DNA from: Gamarada debralockiae
Taxonomy: Eukaryota; Ascomycota; Leotiomycetes; Helotiales; Hyphodiscaceae
Length of the DNA: 64,000 bases
Reading direction: 5' to 3'
NCBI GenBank assembly: GCA_002803225.1
Contig: NXFV01001365.1
Location: 47,846 to 111,845 of the forward strand
The notes under the pieces are model-generated. The model worked only from the letters and a program-made list of their open reading frames with translations. It had not been told where the DNA came from and made no database searches. Shown one piece after another: positions 22,418 to 33,807 of the stretch. The position numbers and the translations under genes were made by a program. How positions within the stretch are numbered: position 1 is the first letter of the stretch; each line of letters opens with the position of its first letter.

Positions 22418-24333
22418 TCAACCAAGCCAATTTTGCAAACTCTCAAGTGGCCTCTCGCGTGTAATATGCTCAAAATCGCCAGTCCACCTTCCGTCTTCAT
22501 CCCTCTTCTTCCGCTTGAATGTCATTTGAAGCGTTTTCTGGTTGTTATCGACGGAAGACACTGTCGCTGCGCTGATCCTGCGCTGTAATGGTACGAATTC
22601 CCTTAGGTCTATCTCATCATCAAAAGGTCCAATCTGATCTAGCGAAGACCCGGAACCTGCCAGAACCTGTGGTTTCCATGGCGTTCCTTCCTCTAGCAAA
22701 ATCGTTTCAATGCCAATCTGGCACATTATCATCGGATTCCAAAATCCCTCGCATCCAACACAACCAATAAGCCAAAGAGCTTTGCGGCGCATTTTGGGAT
22801 GGCGACATTTCATAACAGTCCACCAGAGCGGAGGTACGATGCCAAGTTCCAACGCGAAATGCTTCCGGTTAGCCGACGTCCCTTCTCCGGCTGGGGAAAG
22901 AATGAAAGACGTCAGATTCACAATAGTCGTGAAATGTGGACTTAATAAATCTAATTCGGTTTCTTCGACTTCGAGAAAGGACGTCGATATGATAATGCTG
23001 AGCCAGGCGTGTTGTATTAGCATGAGTGCCGACTGCGACTTCCAAGGTCGACCAGATTTCTCCAATTGTGTGGTCGTGAAATGGTATTGTCCGTATGCTT
23101 GGCGCCAATTTCGGAGGCAAGACGAGAGATACCGGCGGTGGGAATTCGAGTGGTGGTTGCGGATTGTGTGTCGAGTTTGATCGAAGGTCTGGCCGGTGAA
23201 CTTAAGACACTCGTTTGTTAGAATAACGAGATACTGGTTCGCTTCATGTAGAGAATTGAAATATGCTGGTATAACGAGAGATATTGGTGGATCGGGACCA
23301 ATGCCAAAGCCTTTTGCCAGCATTTTTGTCCTGTCGCCAGCAGCTAAGTTCAGCTGCGGCCTCTCGGAGCCAAAGTAGGTCGACTGGAGATCTATGTGCG
23401 CGAATTTGTGAACGACCTTGTCCTCCACTGATTCAGGTTTGGCGGCAAGATAAAGAATCCTAGTCTCATTTTCAGAGTTGGCGCCAGTGGAGTCGTCGTT
23501 CTGGGTAAGGCCTAGTTGGAGCAACAATTTTCTCCCTTCATTCAAATGAATTGTCGCTTTGTCAAGGCAACCGCCAAATAGCTCAAGGACGATGAACATT
23601 ACACAAGTAATGAGAATGACTCTCAAAGAGCTCGCATTTTCGTGCTTTAGGATTCGTTCATTGAGAGAGCGTATGGCTTTGTTGTACTCTGCTACGGCAA
23701 CGAGTCGGACGATCTGGCTATCGGTATGGCTCAGGCCGGACTTTTGTTCAGTCCGGAATCTATGTGCGCACGACAACGCAAGGGAAGCGTGCAGAATGGC
23801 GGGCTCTGAGTAACAGGCTGGAAGGACGACATTTCGCCAAAACTCAGTTGACCAGAGGCCAGCTAACTCTGGGATAGTTTCAGAGCGAAAGTGCTCGAAA
23901 ATACGAGACTCCATGGGATCTAGGGTTGGAAGGCTGTCTAGGGTTGTCATTGGCTTTGGCCGAATGTCTGATGTTCTTCTCTGGCACTCCAAGCGTGAGA
24001 CCTCTTGAAGCTCTCGCTTGGGTACGTCGATCACGATATTGTACCCGTCGCATATTCTTTTTCCGGAAAGACATCGATTGCAGTAAGGTTTAGTCTCATC
24101 GCACTTCACCCTCCTCTTTCTAGATATTATGTTCAGCCGACATCTATTATCACAGGGGGCCGCGTAGTAACTCACTTGCACGTGTGGCATCCTGCTCTAC
24201 TTTTGGAGTGTATGACCCTTGTCTTTCTAATCGTTCCCGGTGGAGTCTGCACCTTGTACCCTACTGGGGTTCGTCCGGCCGCTACGTCTCGAGAGCCGCC
24301 TAGTTGGCGGGGTGTCGTGAAATCGTTTACCAT
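22418..24333 (-). CDS. Zn2Cys6 fungal transcription factor
   Basis: Two exons, 619 residues, intron 24120-24175. The intron splits the zinc cluster: exon 1 (start MVNDFTTPRQ) ends in GCHTCK and exon 2 continues with KRRVKCDETKPYCNRC and ICDGY, giving the C6 binuclear zinc pattern. A fungal-specific regulator domain fills most of the rest (LDPMESRIFEHFRSE, FWRNVVLPACYSEPAILHA, HLNEGRKLL). It is a nuclear DNA-binding regulator; this TF_2-type middle region (IFEHF, LPACYSEPAIL) is common in regulators next to metabolic genes. It reads in the same direction as the isochorismatase-fold gene 290 bp downstream, so it could regulate that gene, but nothing proves it. Confidence 0.86.
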
Positions 24334-26639
24334 TGGTTTCGAACGTCTGTGGCTTGTCGGGCTGCAGCCTGCTGTACGATTTCATCCTCGGAAAGGCCCT
24401 CGGGACACCTATAATGCGCTTTGTTATTACAAGCACCAAGAGAGTTTGGCATCAGGCATGTCACAGCCGTCCACTGAGAACCCCAGGCTTTGCGAGCTTT
24501 GAGACCAAATACCGACATGGACAGAAGGGGCTTTGTTGGGACCAGAATTTCGGGGTCGACCTTGGGAACAGAGTGCTTAAATTCTTGAAAGAAGCAGGCT
24601 ACGAGTTCTTTGCCATTTACAGCCACAGCCGTGTGTAACGGAGGATAAATGCTATGCGGGATTGAGCTTAGGTTGCGCAAGTAAGCTTCGCGGCCTGGTC
24701 CAATCAGAACCCCGGCTTTCACGAGATGATCGGCAACCGGGTATTCTGAAAGGAGCCGATCCCGGGTATGTCTCGTGATTTCTAGTTGACTCTGTCAATG
24801 ATCGACGAAGAACGCCCAAATGGTCAACTCAGCTACGATGTGGTAACCATACAAAGAAAATATGATCATAACATGTAACATTATACTGTCAGTTTATCGT
24901 GGCTAGATACGAGAGAGGGAGGCGGTGACGGACTTCCGCTAGACTGAAGTCAGGAGCTTGACTGGGACTTCAGTCCACCACAAGGCGCTGGCAGATGCTA
25001 TTGGAAGTTCATTCAAAGGTTCCTATCTGCAAGATCAAAAGCCCTTTAACAATATGTACCCCCTTGTTTTGCCCTCCTTGCATACTTACAGGCTCGGCAC
25101 TTGGTATTGAGACCAGCACAACGGTATGTCATTCCTGGGATCAGCCTTACCAGCTCCCTAGGCCAAGTTTGAACGACAGATTCCAGATGGCGACACTCCC
25201 CTCGTATATCACATCATAGACATGACATCTCACGTGACGATATTGCCAGCGCACCAGACAAGGGTTAGGCGCGAAGAGAATTGTACCTTTAGGGGGCACT
25301 ATGTCGCCAGCAGCATCACCTCATCACTGATGATCACAGTAGATGGCCAGTCAGGTCTGCGGGTGACACAGTGGATGAGCAATAGCACACAATTTCTGTA
25401 GGATCCCGCCTACGGCGATAGCCCAGATAGTTATTTCGACTTCCGCCATCAATCCCACCTGCTATACGCTGGGAACAAATGGGAACAAAGTTGGCTAAAC
25501 TTGGCTGGTTCATGGCAATCCCTAGCGACGCCTCTTTATCTAGAGCCCATTGACATCATTTGTGCAATGTCGGGTCCGGCTGACGGGTTCAAGTACGGGA
25601 AGGGTGGATAGAACAGTTTATCTTTGAGATTGATACTGCGACTGAGAATGCAACATCTGCAGCCGCAGGCGGCGCAGATCATTGTGGAGAAGGGGATGTG
25701 AGGGTCGAGCCGTCGAGAAGTACGTGAGATTGCACCCTTGGAATTGAAATGATGCAGTAGGACTGAGACTTATCAATCATTGACGAGATTAAAGACAGTA
25801 GGTAGACTTGAAATTCTTCGTTAACAAGTCTTAATCCAAATATTTAGAAGGAGCAAGTCACTTCTGTTAACGATTAAAAGTCAAAAAGCTCCGCAAAGCG
25901 AGGTTGGAGAATCACAGGAACGACCCCTATCTCCAGGACATCGTGAGAACTGAAACTGTCATATTCTGCACCCCAGGCCACGGTCATTGTACTCTCTTCC
26001 TTGTGTACGACCAGGCTCTGAATCTGATTTTATGCCTAAACCTTCGACGATGCCATAGCATAAAGGGTAACACGAAAATACGTCTGTCTCCATGTATTCT
26101 GGAAAGGCAAAGCTCGAGCAGTCACTTAAAAGCGGCTATGATGATGAGGAGAGGTTTGGCGCTGCCTTCTTGCCTGGAGCCATACTCGATCTGTTTGTCC
26201 CTTCTGGCGTTTATATCCGTTCCATGTCTGCATATGATCACATACTAGTGGCCTCAATTCCACTTCCACTTATAGATCGATATATCGTCGTCGTTGGGTA
26301 TGATTGAGGCAATGTCGATGCTGCACATTGATTGCGCTGACGCAACAGGGAATTCTCGCCTGTGTTGTCGAGGTCAGGTCTTGCAGAAATATGATCCTTC
26401 CTGTCTCTGTCCAAAGCAACCAAGGCGCCCCGATTGGCAGTGGCACCTCAAAATCTGTCTTCGCTATCTGTTCGGAGTGAATGGATGGTAGGTTGACGAA
26501 GTCTCCGAGGAGAGTGTGCCGCTGTCGTTCGGCTCTGAGCCTAGATTAACCTCTTTAAGTCCTTCAAGGCTGTAATAGGCGGCTCCATATGGGCGATTTC
26601 ATATAGGCGATCAGGTGACATGCGTGATGGCGCTGAAGA
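24334..26639. other. Intergenic, one coding-like fragment but no intact gene
   Basis: Directly upstream of the regulator, minus-strand 24400-24780 holds a coding-looking stretch (VADHLVKAGVLIGPGREA, IYPPLHTAVAVNGKELV) without a usable start or family match; it may be a gene remnant. From 24800 to 26640 I see only short chance frames, for example 25904-26307. No RNA gene was recognised. Confidence 0.35.
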
Positions 26640-27167
26640 TCGAACCTGGAATTACCCTAATGTTGAGCCTTGGCTCAACATTTGCAATGGCTTTGAAGGA
26701 GTTAATCTAGACTCACGGAAGCTCTGAAGATCGGAAGCCTCGAAGGACTGGAATAAGGCCCAGGCCTTGGAGGAGTAGTCTATGCTTAGAAGGACCCGGA
26801 AGGGTTGATCTAGACCTGTGGAAGTCCTGAGGATCTAGAAGGCCATAGGGTACAAGGTGACCTGGGAACTAGAGGTCTAGACCTTTGTGACCTCTGAAGG
26901 GATCGGAAATGCTGATCTTAGCTTATATAGGGCTAGTAGCTAGTACAGCTGCTACTAGAGCTAAGAGCTAGGAATAGAGTATAAGTAGGGGCTATTAACC
27001 TTACTTGGAGAAGGGCAAGCTTGAGTTTCCTTTCACATGCACACAAGTACTACGGAACCTCTTTTCAACCACTACGAATACAACCATATTGTCTCTCTTC
27101 CCTATTGCTACTTCTCTGATATACTGTGATCCCTCCTGCTGCTCTCCAGCTACCTGTAGGTGTTACG
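26640..27167 (+). mobile_element. LTR-like sequence (possible solo LTR), boundaries uncertain
   Basis: A stretch with degenerate internal words (GGTCTAGACC, GATCTAGACC, CTCTGAAG) has a promoter-like element GTATAAGTAGGGG at about 26980, followed by a pyrimidine-rich leader and ending CTACCTGTAGGTGTTAC. This organisation resembles U3-R-U5 of a fungal retrotransposon LTR. A plausible left end TGTTGAGCC is near 26664. No second copy, primer-binding site or target duplication was found in the window. The right end abuts, and supplies, the stop codon of the peptidase gene on the other strand. Confidence 0.35.
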
Positions 27168-28810
27168 TATCAGTCCCTGCGAGCCAAGCCTTCATCGTCT
27201 CCAAGTATGCTCCTCTTGCCTCCTTCAGCCCATCGCTATCGGCCGGATCCTCCGCAATGATATCAGCAGTATGACCGGCACCTTGAACCAAATACACCCG
27301 TGAATCCTCCATCGTGGGCTGACCGGGATACCACGGCGGAGTTCCTGCGGAGGTAACCGGATCCAAAAGACCACCTGTGAGAAGTAGACGAGAAGTCTTC
27401 TGCAGAGTATCTGTATCGAGACCGAGAGAAGCTTGGTACGCGGGACCGCCTTGCACCGAAGAGATGTTGAAGGCAGCTTTGCACCAAGGATCCAAGAGGG
27501 ATTGATCTCCATTTGAAGAGTTGAGGAAGATGTTTGGGGAATTGAGACCCCAGATGGATGAGTTGGCAGTGTAGCCGTTCATTTGGGGAAAGTAAGTGCA
27601 CTGCAGATATTGATACGGATCGACCGCTTCGTAATGCGGGTCCCAGTCAACGCATGTGACCGGCTGGAAGGTATTGTGTATTTCGTTCGTTACATTTAGT
27701 ACTTCGAGGTAGGACGCGTCCTGCGGTAAAGAGAGTGTTGCGTTGATCAATCTTTGGAATGGATTCGCGAAGGCTGAAAGATCGCTTTGAATGTTCTCAG
27801 TGTACTGTTCCATCAGTTTATAGGCCAGGAGATCTCCGTCTTTCCGGCTGGCTGGGGCTTTGCAGAGGTTGAAGGCTTGCTGAAGGTTACTGAAATTTCC
27901 TGGAACATGTCAGCTCCGGAGCAAATTTCTAAGATGGTATAATTCCTTCACCTGAATATATTTGGGAACGGAGAGCGGATATTGCTGAGCGGATGCGCTG
28001 GGAAGCCTCGTATGAGAAGTCGTTGTAGACTTGATTCGCCTAGTCGCCCCATCCAAAGATGTTTGATGCGTTAGGGTCGGAGACCAAGCCAGTTGTCAAG
28101 AGCGACGACGCAATAGAACCAAAAAAGGTCTCAGGATATCGGATCCGGGCAATTGCAGCGAGCGTTCCGCCGTAGGAACCTACAAACCATTAACCATCAA
28201 GCGTTCTCTTCAACCAGTCTTCGACTTTCCACTTACCTGACACATAGATGACTTCGCTGTCAGCGGCTCCAGCATAATGCCTCTGCACCCATTCCACAAA
28301 GGTAACAGAGTCAAGCAGGACATTGTCCAGGGTCAACGGTTTCAACAACGGCACCGGCCATGTAGCCATCTCAGTATAATTCAATCCGTACGGACAACTG
28401 ATGCCGAAGTACCGATGCTCAAGGACGACTACCAAAGCTCCCAGCTCTGTTGCCCACGCCGGGCCGGCAAGCTGCTCGAGACAGATCATATTCGCATTCT
28501 CTGTTGACTGGAAGAAGAGAATCGGGCCGCCGGGCTTGAAATACGTATCGATGACTTCGAACTGTTGGTAGAAGGTCGAGTTGCTGCCAACAGTGCCGTC
28601 GTAGGTGGCATGGTCGATTGGCTGGAGAAAGTATTTGGTTCCGGCAGCGCATTTGGATGGATTGCCTGTGAAGATGTTCAAGGTTTGCTGGATTGCGGAG
28701 TCTGGCGGGGACTTCGGAGGCGCAGATTGTCGTGGTTGAAGAGTAGGAATAGCCTGGACGAGGGTGGAGCTGAAGACGGCAAGTGCAGGAATGATGGATT
28801 GAAGTAACAT
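27163..28810 (-). pseudogene. S28 serine carboxypeptidase-like gene with premature stop
   Basis: Homologue of fungal secreted S28 prolyl-type peptidases (lysosomal Pro-X carboxypeptidase family). Start MLLQSIIPALAVFSSTLVQA is a signal peptide. Catalytic elements are present: Ser in VSGSYGGTLA near residue 193, Asp in TGGLLDPVT, His in VQGAGHTADI. Inferred introns are 28180-28236 and 27900-27951; with them the frame is continuous for 512 codons except for an in-frame TAG at 28040-28042 (codon 238, between FGWGD and ANQVYNDF). CAG to TAG is a C-to-T change, consistent with RIP-type or ordinary transition mutation. The product would end right after the nucleophile region, so it is inactive unless read through or a base error. 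The C-terminus ends in a few residues encoded at the edge of an LTR-like sequence. Confidence 0.83.
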
Positions 28811-29776
28811 GTTGGAATGGATTGAATGAATCGAAGGTGGTAAGTGTAGATGGACTATTTAGTTTTTTACTTCTGAGCTTTCAAGGAGTTGGGATATCAT
28901 GCTTTTATAGAGCAAATTAACTTCTGCTGTTCACCGCTTGGTGCTCGAGTTGACTGTACTGGACGTCTTTGCCATCGCTCTCAAATGCAACGAAAGTATG
29001 AAACGTTGCTAATCGTGAACTGTGTTGTTGCATACGGTGAAGCGTGTGCTCAACGCGCTGCACTGCCATGTATACATCCGGCTTATATCAGAATTGCCTA
29101 TTCAGGCTGGATCTGGCGAGGCCAGCCTCCGAAGTACATTGTTAGCTCCAAGCTTCGTTGCATGGACATTGCTGCGAGAAGCCTTTCCGCAAAATATGAC
29201 GGTCTCCCCGGGCAGTGACCGGCGGCCTTTGGCTTGTAGATCGAAGCTTCCTGGAAAGTCAGACTGCGGAACTTGCAGCGCATATCAAGTCAATTGGAGA
29301 ATTGGAAATGACTACATGCGGGAACAAGCAGCGGTGGGGTAGACTCCTCGTGGCATCCAACTCTGAGCTCTGCATCAATGCGATCCTATCGTGGCCAATC
29401 CCGGTAAGGGTAAGGTGGCGAGGCCGATCCGCAGCACCCCTGTCCATGCAACTCTATGGAGATCTGCAAAACTTCCCTTTCGGGTAGCATCCTTCGTGGT
29501 GTCGCTGACCGTCGTAACATCAGGCCCACGACAGCAATCGTAAATTCCAGTGTTTAATCTTAACGGTAAAAATCACCTTGCTTTTAATTTCTATTTTTGA
29601 TCCGCCTGTTTGACTACGCATACACCGCCTCAATTTCAATATTGAAGGAAGTATAAAAGTGGGCGAAATGGAATCGCGAGTCGTATTATTCTTCATTACA
29701 CCCAATTCTACCTTTTCAGATCACCCGACACTCTTCATCGTTTCATATTTCAGACAAACGCCAAGCTCTACATCTT
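28811..29776. other. Intergenic, no gene seen
   Basis: Nearly 1 kb upstream of the peptidase. Several frames of 60-110 codons on both strands (28889-29487) have no recognisable domain and conflict with each other. Confidence 0.35.
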
Positions 29777-30141
29777 ATGAATCACCGCTTTTCCAATTCA
29801 ACGACCACTCTACTCTCCACAACAATGTGTCTCCTGCTCCCTCTTCTGTTCCGATTATGCCGCAGCAAGGACAGTACGCCGCATAACTCGATGCCCTCAG
29901 AATATCCCGCCCCAGTCCAAACCCCGATGAGTCACAGACCTCGAAACACTTTGAGGGGTCGAAGACTTGAGAGGCAATATCAAGAGAATGCAGCTTTGTA
30001 CGGACCGCAAGCCGCGGAAGACATGTATCAAAGAAGCTTGAGGCGGGCTCGTGCGTAAGTAGGGTGGTAGCAAAGTACATGTATCCAATGCAGAACATAC
30101 TGACCGTGGGCAGGGGTGCCATTGCGGCTGCGGCCTGTTGA
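29777..30141 (+). CDS. Small basic protein, unknown
   Basis: Putative two-exon gene of 101 residues. Exon 1 ends RSLRRARA at a GTAAGT donor (30055). The intron 30055-30113 has a CTGAC branch-like site and CAG acceptor, and exon 2 adds GAIAAAAC and a TGA at 30139-30141. The N-terminus has a hydrophobic stretch (MCLLLPLLFRLC) and the rest is basic with YQENAALYGPQAAEDMYQ. The well-formed splice signals are the main support. Alternative starts at 29825 or 29893 are possible. No family recognised. Confidence 0.42.
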
Positions 30142-30335
30142 GGTTTTTCTTGTGAAAGGACGGTTGAAGTCTAGGGAAGGGAAAGGAGAAGTTTTGGTCT
30201 TATAATATCAATCGTTAAGATACATTGCGGGAGCGTGAAAGTTAAACTCTCTGAGAAAGTTTGCATTGTAAGATGAATTGTTATAGGGTGACATTTCAAT
30301 GTTGTTCAATAGATCATAGAAATACATTAGAATTG

Positions 30336-31982
30336 CTATGAATTTGAACGTAACATAGGATCGGTTTCTCCTGTGTACACTTGTGCCAGATAAGTGACGG
30401 CGGAGGCCGTGAATCGCAGCGTGGGTAATATGCGATGCTCGTCAAGGTCATTTAAAGCTTGTAGAATCCAAGTTCGCATCACTTCTGTCTTTGCATGCAG
30501 AAACGCCACGGTCAAGGGAACGTGCATGTGTTGTGCTCCCATGGGTCGACGTTTCCAGGCGTATTCGTATGACCGACAAATTCTAGTCACCAGCCGGTCA
30601 TTCCGTCGTTCTACCTGCGGCGTATTGTTTCCATGGTCAAGAATGGACAGCATGCGATTAACAATAAGCTCATAGCTGTCGTGTAGCGCCAGCATCACGG
30701 CGAAGGTATAATCCTTGAAATCAAGGACTGTTTCAAACACTGAGTCGTTCCGGCTGCTTTTGACTTGGGTGATATATCTTTCGGATGAGAAAAGTTCTTC
30801 GATTGCCATGTCGACCGAGTCGAGACTGGTTTTAGTCCTTGCAACTCGTAGTCGTAATTCATTACTTGCGGGAACGGACAGTTGGCCGTTACGGTATCTT
30901 CGGAACTCAATGGCCAGGTCACTCCACGAAACCATCAGCTGTAATAGCTTTTGGGTTAAAGCTTCCGTGCCAGAATGGGCTTCGTAACTGTCCAAAAAGT
31001 CTGTCCAAGGCGGCTTCGCAAGAAAGCATGGGACACCTAGCTGGACCGCTCTAGCGACCTTCCTCTCATTAGATTCCGAGTCATGAATATCTGACAATGG
31101 CACGTTACCGCTATGCCTTGTATTTGACGAGCAATGAGCATCTCGAAACCTGACTTGTGCTTTGCAGGGCCTCTCGCCTCAAGCAACCGAGATACTCCGC
31201 CTGCGTGATGTACGGGGTTCCATTCAACAGGCGATCCAAATATTGCCTAAATTATGAGTTGAATTGAGTTTACTGTTTCGAAGTAGAACTTACCTCAAGG
31301 TAATAGAGTATTGCAGTTGCAGACAAAGTTTCCACAGAGTAACATTCGATCGGATCTTCCAAAGCCTGGCGAAGACTTTTGATCGCCTGAAGGTAGGCTC
31401 CCGCATCTATCCATGTGGATGGACAGCGATCATGCAGCATTGCCGCATGCACAGAAGTCATGAGGCCTGCAGAATGATCTAGAGCAGCTGACAATCCCAT
31501 TCTCTGGGGCACCAAAGTCAACCATTTCCCGATCAAATGCATTTGGAACCCGGATTGCCCTTGCTCAAACGATGCTACTAGCTGGAAAGACTGTCTCTCC
31601 CCTGGCGTTAGTGAAGGTTCGGAGCTAATTGCTAATGCTTTTATTGCACTAGTCCGGTGCCATTTCTGGAAGAGCTTGCCGTCATTGGTGAAGTTCTCTG
31701 TGGTGAATGTATATGTACCCTTCGACGTGGGTAGAGATACATGCCAGTGTGCAGCGGATTGGCCAGGCTGAGACTTCGGCTTTCCATCGACAAACTGAAA
31801 CTTGCTGGGGTAAGAACACTCGCGACCAGTTCTTTTACATCGGTCACATATAGGACTGTTCTCATCACACTGCACACGAGATTAGTGATGGTTATCTGGT
31901 TATCGTGTGGGATGGAAAATCGAACCTTGATCTTTCTTTTTCGACAACTTAAGCATCCGGTGCTTTTCGACACCCCTACCAT
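30336..31982 (-). CDS. Zn2Cys6 transcription factor 1 of the 30-40 kb locus
   Basis: Four exons (57, 576, 138 and 729 coding bases), 499 residues. Introns 31870-31925, 31247-31293 and 31065-31108; the last acceptor (GAG) is the least certain. Residues 10-40 form the zinc cluster: GCLSCRKRKIK then CDENSPICDRC and RECSYP. The middle region follows the pattern PGERQSFQLV, AALDHSAGLMTSVHAAML, SLRQALEDP, and the tail is helical. It is a likely pathway-specific nuclear activator. Exon 1 and exon 3 lengths and all intron positions match the regulator at 35672-37313, so the two are paralogues. The intervening genes are candidate targets. Confidence 0.82.
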
Positions 31983-32615
31983 TCTAGTTGTAGAAGCATC
32001 GAGCCTTTGATTTCAGCTCGAATTCCGTCCCTGGGTGTACTAGGAGAATGTAACAATGGCTTAGAGGAGTGCCATCTGCTGAAGCGTAAGTGATTCCGTT
32101 CAGGCCTTTCAGACGGTCGGTTGTTAGGTTTATACGCGCAAGAAAAGTAAATATTGGATGTATTTAGTGGATTCAGTGGGTAAAGTTAATGAATTCAGCT
32201 AGTGTGCATGAAGCTCAGGAAGGATGATTCAGAGCAGATGATTAGGCTGCGTGACCCCATATAAATCGCTTCACGCTTACATCGGCAATGTTCGGCATGC
32301 GCATTCACCAATGATAATTCTGACATCGGTGTCACCTTTGTCGATCAAAGTGGGCGGCCAATGCGGACTCTACGGGATTTTGTTGCTGAAAACCCGCAAA
32401 ATACCTAAGCAACGAACATGCACGTGATTTACTCTCGGCCGACCCCTAGCGGCACTGTCTGGAGCTTCGCTCAAAGTGGTAAAGCGCTTGCTCAGCCTTG
32501 TTTTGGTGTGGCTGTATTAAAAACAGAGTTGTGTATTTGTATTTGCGGGGAAGCCGGTTTTGCAAAGGACTGTGCTAGGTTCAGATGAGTGGTCGCGTCT
32601 GAGCTCAAAATAGTC

Positions 32616-33044
32616 TAGATTATGGGACGAGCTATTTGTACTCGCCTCCCGGCTATTCGTACTTTTAATCGGTACACCCATCAACCTCGGCCACCATTCA
32701 TATGAGAACGCGAGGCGCGTCGATGCTGCTCTACATGTTTACCAGGAAGATTGTATGGATGACGCAGCTACCGTAGCTGCTGCTGTGATGTATAAGGTCA
32801 CTGATGTTCATATATAAGATGTAGAGTGGGATTTAGATGATTTGGAGGTGTAAATTGTCTTACTTTTTCGATTTGTGAATAGCTTCAATTTTTCGTACTA
32901 TACGGTTTCTTGATTTACTTTGTGACACATCGCACCCTGCAAATTAGCATGGACGCGCGAGGTTATTAGGTGTACTCCCGAAAGTGGGAACCGACAAGTA
33001 CGAATAGCCGGGAGGCGAGTACAAATAGCTCGTCCCTAGATTAT
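32616..33044. mobile_element. 413 bp TIR element with perfect 41 bp inverted repeats and 8 bp TSD
   Basis: The element spans 32624-33036. Its left end starts GGGACGAGCTATTTGTACTC and continues CGCCTCCCGGCTATTCGTACTT for the first 41 bases in total; the right end is its exact reverse complement. It is flanked by TAGATTAT at 32616-32623 and again at 33037-33044, an 8 bp direct duplication. This is a non-autonomous DNA transposon; 8 bp duplications are typical of hAT-like (also P/Merlin-like) elements. It carries a short coding-like stretch (GTPINLGHHSYENARRVDAA..., about 32671-32818), possibly a transposase remnant. Perfect TIRs imply a recent insertion. Confidence 0.92.
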
Positions 33045-33360
33045 TTGACTTAGAACACGAAAATTAAGTAGGACCTCATAGTATTAATTTAATGAGTTCT
33101 ATTGTATTTAGACTATTTTCTACTATATTATAGTTGTCAAAAGTAATAGATATTAGTAAATTATTAGTTAAAAAAATAGCAATATTATTTTATTTTAATT
33201 TTGTTTATCAAGAAATATAGTAATAAGTTGTTTTTTACTTGATTATTTTTTGAATAATCTAACTTATGAAGTGTTTGGTTTATTTAATCTCAACACAGAT
33301 TATTGTGTAATCTGGCCAGATTATTTTTCCCAAACAGGGCCTGAGACTTTAGTCTAAGAT
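33045..33360. other. Strongly AT-rich block, probable older transposon debris
   Basis: The sequence beside the TIR element is dominated by A/T runs (TATTAATTTAAT, TTATTTTATTTTAATTTT) and ends with CCCAAACAGGGCC near 33333-33345, which resembles a hAT-type terminus. The 413 bp element appears inserted into or beside this AT-rich DNA. No matching second terminus was found. Confidence 0.4.
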
Positions 33361-33807
33361 TAGAAAGTGTTGATTTGCGAAATGCTACCAAGGACTCTGC
33401 ATGACTCGAATGGATTCGTATTTCACACTCGAGGTCTAGTTTATTATACAAGCATGTTAGGCTTTACCTAAAACGAATCAAATTGCGAACGATTCTCTTT
33501 TCTTGGTATAGACCTCTAAAATGTGTGGTAAGCAGAGCAATGGAGACGTCAAAATGGGGAGGGGGCATGGCCTCCGCGTGCTTCATTGCTAGGTGCTTCA
33601 GAGAGCTTTGGTAAGAATGCAATAAGCCTCTTCGAAAGATCACTTAAAGCAGACATTTAACTCGAAACAGCCGACCAGGAGAGAAGTCCACGGTCAATAT
33701 CTCATAATGAAGGAGTAAATGCGATGTCTTGGCACTATCAGAGTCTATCGAACTGAAATAAGTCCTCAAATCCCTCTGTGACAAAGGTTAAAGAACCCAG
33801 CAGTCCT

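Noticed and set aside
24327..24722. 131-codon minus-strand ORF over the start of the Zn2Cys6 gene
   Set aside because: Overlaps the regulator's first exon in another frame and has no start context or recognised family; the left part is probably chance and the right part was noted as a fragment only.
28889..29487. Possible gene upstream of the S28 peptidase
   Set aside because: Several overlapping frames on both strands of similar length with no domain; nothing to choose between them.
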